A DNA stretch of 64,000 nt from Halobacteriovoraceae bacterium (GTDB lineage Bacteria; Bdellovibrionota; Bacteriovoracia; Bacteriovoracales; Bacteriovoracaceae). The position numbers and the translations under genes are program-made. This document shows positions 60,418-64,000 of this stretch, piece by piece. Location: assembly GCA_002712005.1 (NCBI GenBank), contig PASP01000004.1, positions 157,302 through 221,301 of the forward strand, written 5' to 3'. The notes under the pieces were generated by a model that searched no databases, was not told the DNA's origin, and worked only from the letters and a program-made list of their open reading frames with translations. Every line of letters starts with the position of its first letter. The first letter of the stretch is position 1.

Positions 60418-61206
60418 TTACCAATGATTTCTTCTTTCTCTTAATTTTAAAAAGGTTTCCTTATCTGTTTGAGGAAGGCCACTGCCTTCATCCAATCCCT
60501 TTCTTATTTCTTCTTTATCTAATCGAAGAAAGGTATTAATTTCAAGTTCATCTGCCATCGTCGTAGTTTGAGGGGCCCTTTCCCAATTAATGTCTTCATA
60601 TTTTTTTAACCAGTTTTGGGCTTCTCTATTACTGGGCTCTCGATCTAAAGTGAACTTCAAGTTATTACCTAAATATTCATGCCCTAGATATACAATCACA
60701 TCCTTTGGAAGAACCTTAAATTTATGAGTAATAGTCTCATAGAGGACGGCCGGATCACCGCCATTATGGCAATTCCCAACCCCTGCATTAAAGAGGGTGT
60801 CTCCAGTAAAAACTCCTACGACCTTTTCCTTCACTATAAGCAAAAGGCATAAATGAGCAAACGTGTGTCCAGGAGTATCTATGGCCTGCAATCGAGTTGT
60901 CTCATCGATACTAATGCTATCTCCTTCTTCTAAGAAGACATTGGCCTCCTCTATTTTTCCTTTACCTAGAGGATGAGCGTAGACGGCACATCTCGTTTTC
61001 TTAACAATCTCTTCATTTCCTCGAGTGTGGTCCCAATGCTCATGAGTATTAATAACCCCTTTAATAAGTCCACCGCGCTTAGCACAAAAGTCCATACACT
61101 CCTGGGCATTCCATGGGTCGATAATAAATTGATGCCCATTGCTCCCCTCAACAATATAAGTGAAGTTTCGAAGTTGAGAACGAGTATAAATTTGATGAAC
61201 TTGCAT
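60418..61206 (-). CDS. gloB: Metallo-beta-lactamase-fold hydrolase, glyoxalase II type
   Basis: 262 residues. THEHWDHTRGN near residue 53 provides THxHxDH metal ligands; DTPGHTFAHLCL supplies the next His, and FTGDTLFNAGVGNCHNG the bridging Asp, then YLGHEYLGNN. The long C-terminal extension (RAPQTTTMADELEINTFLR) matches hydroxyacylglutathione hydrolases. Expected role: hydrolysis of S-lactoylglutathione in methylglyoxal detoxification. GGAG five bases before ATG. Paired with the peroxiredoxin gene. Confidence 0.85.
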   Translation of the reverse strand: MQVHQIYTRSQLRNFTYIVEGSNGHQFIIDPWNAQECMDFCAKRGGLIKGVINTHEHWDHTRGNEEIVKKTRCAVYAHPLGKGKIEEANVFLEEGDSISIDETTRLQAIDTPGHTFAHLCLLLIVKEKVVGVFTGDTLFNAGVGNCHNGGDPAVLYETITHKFKVLPKDVIVYLGHEYLGNNLKFTLDREPSNREAQNWLKKYEDINWERAPQTTTMADELEINTFLRLDKEEIRKGLDEGSGLPQTDKETFLKLRERRNHW

Positions 61207-61330
61207 GAATACTCCATGAAACAGCGGTTAACACTTGTATGAATCTTTATTAGTCCTAGAAATTAGCTATAATAAAGGCTATTCTTTGTTGAATAGCTTT
61301 TCAAGAATCAATTCATTAAATAGGTTGGAT

Positions 61331-62587
61331 ATGACTATAACAGCGACAATGATCACCAAATTTTTCCTAATCTTTCTCGTGGCAAAGAGCCTGATAGAAA
61401 GTTGGCTAGAAAGTAAGAATAAGAACCATATTATCCAAAATAGAAATGAGGTTCCTCCTCGTTTTCAATCGGTCATCTCTTTGGAAGAGCATCAAAAAGC
61501 TGCTGACTACAGTGTCGCCAAAATAAAAGTTGGCCAGTTCTTTTCTATTTTTGATTTTGCTCTCCTTCTTCTCTGGACTCTAGGGGGTGGATTGGCCATG
61601 CTTGATCGCTTTGTCAGCACCTTTGGACTAAGTCCCATTTGGGAAGGTGTAGCCTATGTCGCCGTTTTTGGACTCATCAATACGCTTCTTTCCTTACCTC
61701 AAAGTATTTATTCTACATTTGTTATTGAAGAGCGCTTTGGCTTTAACAAAATGACTCCAGCGCTCTTTGTTAAAGATATGTTTAAAGGATTAATCCTAGG
61801 AGCGATTTTAGGTCTCCATCTTTTTGCAGGTCTTCTCTGGGTCATGCAAAGTCTAGGCTCAAACTGGTGGCTCTATGGCTGGGCCCTTCTTACTGGTTTT
61901 CAATTTCTTCTTCTGTGGGCCTATCCGCGTTTTATAGCTCCTCTGTTCAATAAGTTCTCACCAATGGACGAAGGAGAACATAAAGATAAGGTTGAATCGC
62001 TTCTACAAAGGACAGGCTTCACAAGTAATGGTCTCTTTGTAATGGATGCAAGTATTAGAAGCTCTCACGGTAATGCCTACTTTACCGGATTCGGAAAAAA
62101 TAAAAGAATTGTATTCTTTGATACTTTAATTAAAACACTCTCCCCTGGAGAAGTGGAAGCGGTTCTTGCTCACGAGTTGGGTCACTTTAAAAAGAAACAC
62201 GTTATTAAACAATTAATCAAAGGAGTGACTTTCTCCTTTCTCGCTTTCTTTATTCTTGGGAAGCTTCTGACATGGCCAGAATTCTTTGTTGGTCATGGCG
62301 TTCCTATTTTAAAAACTCACCTTGCTCTTCTGCTCTTTGCCCTTGTGAGCGGAGTTTACACTTTTTGGACCACACCTCTTGGCGCCATGGTCAGCAGAAA
62401 ATATGAATTTGAGGCCGATGCCTTTGCTGCCCAATACGCAAATCCAAATGAACTGATTTCTGCTCTGGTTAAGCTTTATAAAGAAAATGCGAGTACTCTC
62501 ACACCAGATCCTACCTATTCAGCTTATTATCACTCCCATCCCCCTGCACTTATCAGGGTGAAGCACCTCGAGACCTTGGCCAACTAG
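61331..62587 (+). CDS. M48-family CAAX prenyl protease (Ste24-like)
   Basis: 418 residues from ATG 61331; an upstream in-frame ATG at 61235 is not favoured because the added 32 residues are not typical. Several membrane helices. Zinc site VLAHELGHFKKKH (HELGH) near residue 279 and YEFEADAFAAQ near 358 (third ligand Glu). Conserved WTTPLGAMVSRKYEFEAD. Homologues cleave membrane proteins from the cytoplasmic or periplasmic face. Ends before a hairpin. Confidence 0.9.
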   Translation: MTITATMITKFFLIFLVAKSLIESWLESKNKNHIIQNRNEVPPRFQSVISLEEHQKAADYSVAKIKVGQFFSIFDFALLLLWTLGGGLAMLDRFVSTFGLSPIWEGVAYVAVFGLINTLLSLPQSIYSTFVIEERFGFNKMTPALFVKDMFKGLILGAILGLHLFAGLLWVMQSLGSNWWLYGWALLTGFQFLLLWAYPRFIAPLFNKFSPMDEGEHKDKVESLLQRTGFTSNGLFVMDASIRSSHGNAYFTGFGKNKRIVFFDTLIKTLSPGEVEAVLAHELGHFKKKHVIKQLIKGVTFSFLAFFILGKLLTWPEFFVGHGVPILKTHLALLLFALVSGVYTFWTTPLGAMVSRKYEFEADAFAAQYANPNELISALVKLYKENASTLTPDPTYSAYYHSHPPALIRVKHLETLAN

Positions 62588-62608
62588 GGCCAATTAGCGT
62601 CTTAAAAC

Positions 62609-62638
62609 TGGTGTAAGAAAATTATTTTTCTTACACCA
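62609..62638. repeat. 13-base-pair perfect hairpin after the M48 gene
   Basis: Arms 62609-62621 and 62626-62638 pair perfectly around a four-base loop. It lies 22 bases past the protease stop and has no T-run on either side beyond the stem, so it is a terminator or an mRNA-end stabiliser. Confidence 0.6.
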
Positions 62639-62753
62639 AAGATCTAACCTATTGAAAATACAATAATCCCCTCATCAACTTTCTCCAAGGCCCTTTGAAT
62701 GCACTTCCTTTTTGTTCTATAAATAAGGTAATGACCATAAACGAGGAAATGTT

Positions 62754-62921
62754 ATGAAAACTTTAGTTGCTCTTATTCTAGTGAGCCTTTCCATGGCATC
62801 ATTTGCTGGAAAAACTTCTCTTTCCCAAGAGATGAGTATTTATGCTAGTGAAGACTCAAAGCCTAAACGTCCACCTATTACTGATGATGGACCCATTTGG
62901 CCTCCCGTACCGTTACGTTAA
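62754..62921 (+). CDS. Very small secreted Pro-rich peptide
   Basis: 55 residues. GAGG precedes the ATG by eight bases. A perfect signal peptide (MKTLVALILVSLSMASFAGK, cleavage after Ala18) leaves a mature peptide of about 37 residues without Cys, ending in a Pro/Trp-rich tail (KPKRPPITDDGPIWPPVP). Position: between the M48 protease and mazG genes. Signal quality and codon use argue that it is real. Possibly a secreted peptide or toxin, or a small envelope protein. No family recognised. Confidence 0.65.
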   Translation: MKTLVALILVSLSMASFAGKTSLSQEMSIYASEDSKPKRPPITDDGPIWPPVPLR

Positions 62922-62972
62922 TAACGAACAAAGATATGCTCCCTTTCTCAAATCTATAGAAAGGGAGATCCC

Positions 62973-63353
62973 ATGAATTCGAAAGAATACATCCAAGACG
63001 CTATCCGCACTGAATCCACAGACTTTAAATCCATGAATCGACGTTTAGAAGAAGACGGCACAAAGAGACTTCTTCATGCTGGAATTGGACTTTCCACAGA
63101 AGCTGGTGAGTTCCTCGATGCTCTTAAAAAGCATATCTTCTACGGCAAAGAACTTGATCGCGTTAATCTTAAAGAAGAGATGGGTGATCTATTTTGGTAT
63201 CTGGCCATTGCCTGTGACGAACTCAATGTAGAATTCGAACCTCTTATGGAAACGAATATCGCTAAGCTTAAGGCCAGATATGGAGATAAGTTCTCTGAAA
63301 AAAGAGCTGAGCATAGAGATTTAGACACTGAGAGAAATATTCTCGAATCTTAG
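62973..63353 (+). CDS. MazG-like nucleotide pyrophosphohydrolase
   Basis: 126 residues. Helical, with MazG-type metal-binding residues: GLSTEAGEFLDALKKH (ExxE near residue 42) and KEEMGDLFWYLAIACDE (EExxD near residue 70). Length fits single-domain MazG proteins rather than E. coli double-domain MazG. These enzymes hydrolyse NTPs to NMP and PPi for house cleaning or stringent response modulation. GGGAGA precedes the ATG. The 215 bases after it contain no gene but a weak hairpin. Confidence 0.85.
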   Translation: MNSKEYIQDAIRTESTDFKSMNRRLEEDGTKRLLHAGIGLSTEAGEFLDALKKHIFYGKELDRVNLKEEMGDLFWYLAIACDELNVEFEPLMETNIAKLKARYGDKFSEKRAEHRDLDTERNILES

Positions 63354-63394
63354 GCAGGAATTAAGTTTAATTTCTTGAGAAAGAGCTTATATTT

Positions 63395-63423
63395 TTTTCA
63401 CAGAACCTTGTTTTTTGTGAAAA
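63395..63423. repeat. Weak inverted repeat after mazG
   Basis: Eight-base arms TTTTCACA / TGTGAAAA around a 13-base loop in an A/T-rich spacer. It could end transcription from either side, but lacks a T-run after the stem. Confidence 0.3.
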
Positions 63424-63568
63424 CCTAGAGTAATTTAGCCTCACTTTAGTCATTAAGCTTTGTGAGACGAAAGTTTCCAATAAGTGACTGTTGTATGTTT
63501 ACCTGGTCTTAACTTTAGTTTAGACCCCCTCGATAGACCCTTTTGTTTTTCTGAGGTTGAGGCCAGGT

Positions 63569-64000
63569 TCACATTCTTTTTCGAAATAGAAATCCTTCAC
63601 AATATTCTTTCAAATCTTTCTCTACGGCTGAAGAAAAAGCCCCAAGCTTATTACAATCTATATCAAGCTCAGCTACCATCTCCCCCTGTTCATTCTTCAA
63701 TGGGATAATCAACTCTGAATTTGTTTTTAAGCTACAAGCAATATGCCTACTATCCTCGTGGACATTGGCGACATTTACCACTCGCTCTTCTCTTAGGGCC
63801 AAGCCACATAATCCCTTCTCTAATGGAATTCGAGTATGAGTTGTAGACTCTCCAAAGTAAGGTCCCAGAACTAGCTCCGTACTCTCTTCATTCAAGTAGT
63901 AATTGCCCTTGTAGTAAATCCCTATCCAATCACAAATATCAGGATAGAGATCTTTGGCCTTCTTAACCCAATTAAAAAGTTCTACGACACTTTCCCATGA
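63569..64000 (-). CDS. GAF-domain protein, free Met-R-sulfoxide reductase-like (5' end outside window)
   Basis: At least 144 residues; the frame is open to the window edge, so the N-terminus is missing. The sequence IPLEKGLCGLALREE and HIACSLKTNSELIIPL followed by VAELDIDC reproduce the GAF-type fRMsr pattern, including two of the cysteines (in LCG and HIAC) used by that enzyme family to reduce free methionine-R-sulfoxide. The third redox Cys of some family members is not seen in the expected place. It could alternatively be a small-molecule sensor GAF domain. Confidence 0.72.
   Translation of the reverse strand, partial: SWESVVELFNWVKKAKDLYPDICDWIGIYYKGNYYLNEESTELVLGPYFGESTTHTRIPLEKGLCGLALREERVVNVANVHEDSRHIACSLKTNSELIIPLKNEQGEMVAELDIDCNKLGAFSSAVEKDLKEYCEGFLFRKRM

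Noticed and set aside
63484-63708. Plus-strand frame after mazG
   Set aside because: Runs antisense into the GAF-domain gene, has no ribosome site, and its product shows no domain.
1-64000. CRISPR arrays, prophage, insertion sequences, toxin-antitoxin or restriction systems
   Set aside because: No regularly spaced repeats, transposase, integrase or phage structural genes were seen on either strand; mazG here has no antitoxin-like partner.

Overview
The window reads as one chromosomal segment of a low-GC (roughly 37-40 %) Gram-negative bacterium. It carries outer-membrane barrels, lipoproteins, a LysM/TPR envelope pair, type IV pilus and Tad-type pilus parts, and a TIGR02147-family protein. 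That family, the A/T-rich codon choice and the density of secreted proteins of unknown function point to Bdellovibrionota, most likely a Bacteriovorax/Halobacteriovorax-like predator. This placement is an inference from gene content. No phage, transposon or CRISPR was found, and every gene-free gap is under 300 bases.

Layout. 0-1.6 kb: end of a manC-type gene and a SPOR protein. 1.7-6.6 kb: a minimal Tad-like locus (Flp pilin, pilin-like small proteins, secretin, CpaF ATPase) crossed on the other strand by a 45-residue basic protein. 6.6-10.4 kb: aspartate kinase, EttA and a TadB/C-like platform protein. 10.4-13.1 kb: rRNA methyltransferase, small transporter, OmpW. 13.2-18.8 kb: a flippase divergent from a PCP-C-A-PCP-TE nonribosomal peptide synthetase. 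18.8-21.6 kb: nuoB-C-D-I, exactly the quinone module of complex I. 21.8-30.2 kb: secreted zinc-protease-like protein, SodB, zinc exporter, PilB/GspE ATPase, PilZ protein, Nudix hydrolase. 30.4-36.2 kb: DUF3015, DUF4105, transglycosylase, PAP2 phosphatase. 36.2-39.9 kb: a markedly A/T-rich island with an outer-membrane protein and the set DUF4266-DUF3570-TlpA-ApbE. 41-44.3 kb: histidine kinase and a merR-arsC-acr3-arsH operon behind a mer-type promoter. 44.4-49.8 kb: secreted and outer-membrane proteins, TIGR02147 and a second DUF4105 protein. 49.8-56.5 kb: tRNA-Arg, PopT (DUF368), TopA with a histone-like tail, LysM and TPR envelope proteins. 56.7-64 kb: radical SAM, FkbM, nuclease-like, peroxiredoxin, glyoxalase II-like, M48 protease, a 55-residue secreted peptide, MazG, and a partial GAF protein.

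The strongest candidate for an undescribed system is 37.2-39.9 kb. There a CGC-tailed lipoprotein, a beta-barrel carrying two motifs that resemble ApbE flavinylation sites, a thioredoxin and an FMN transferase sit together as one polycistron in DNA of unusual composition. Other points worth attention are a natural Asp-to-Gly change in the TOPRIM acidic triad of TopA, a mer-like promoter wired to an arsenic operon with little or no leader, the small basic protein that makes the secretin start uncertain, and five convergent gene pairs that share their stop codons through a 4-base palindrome.
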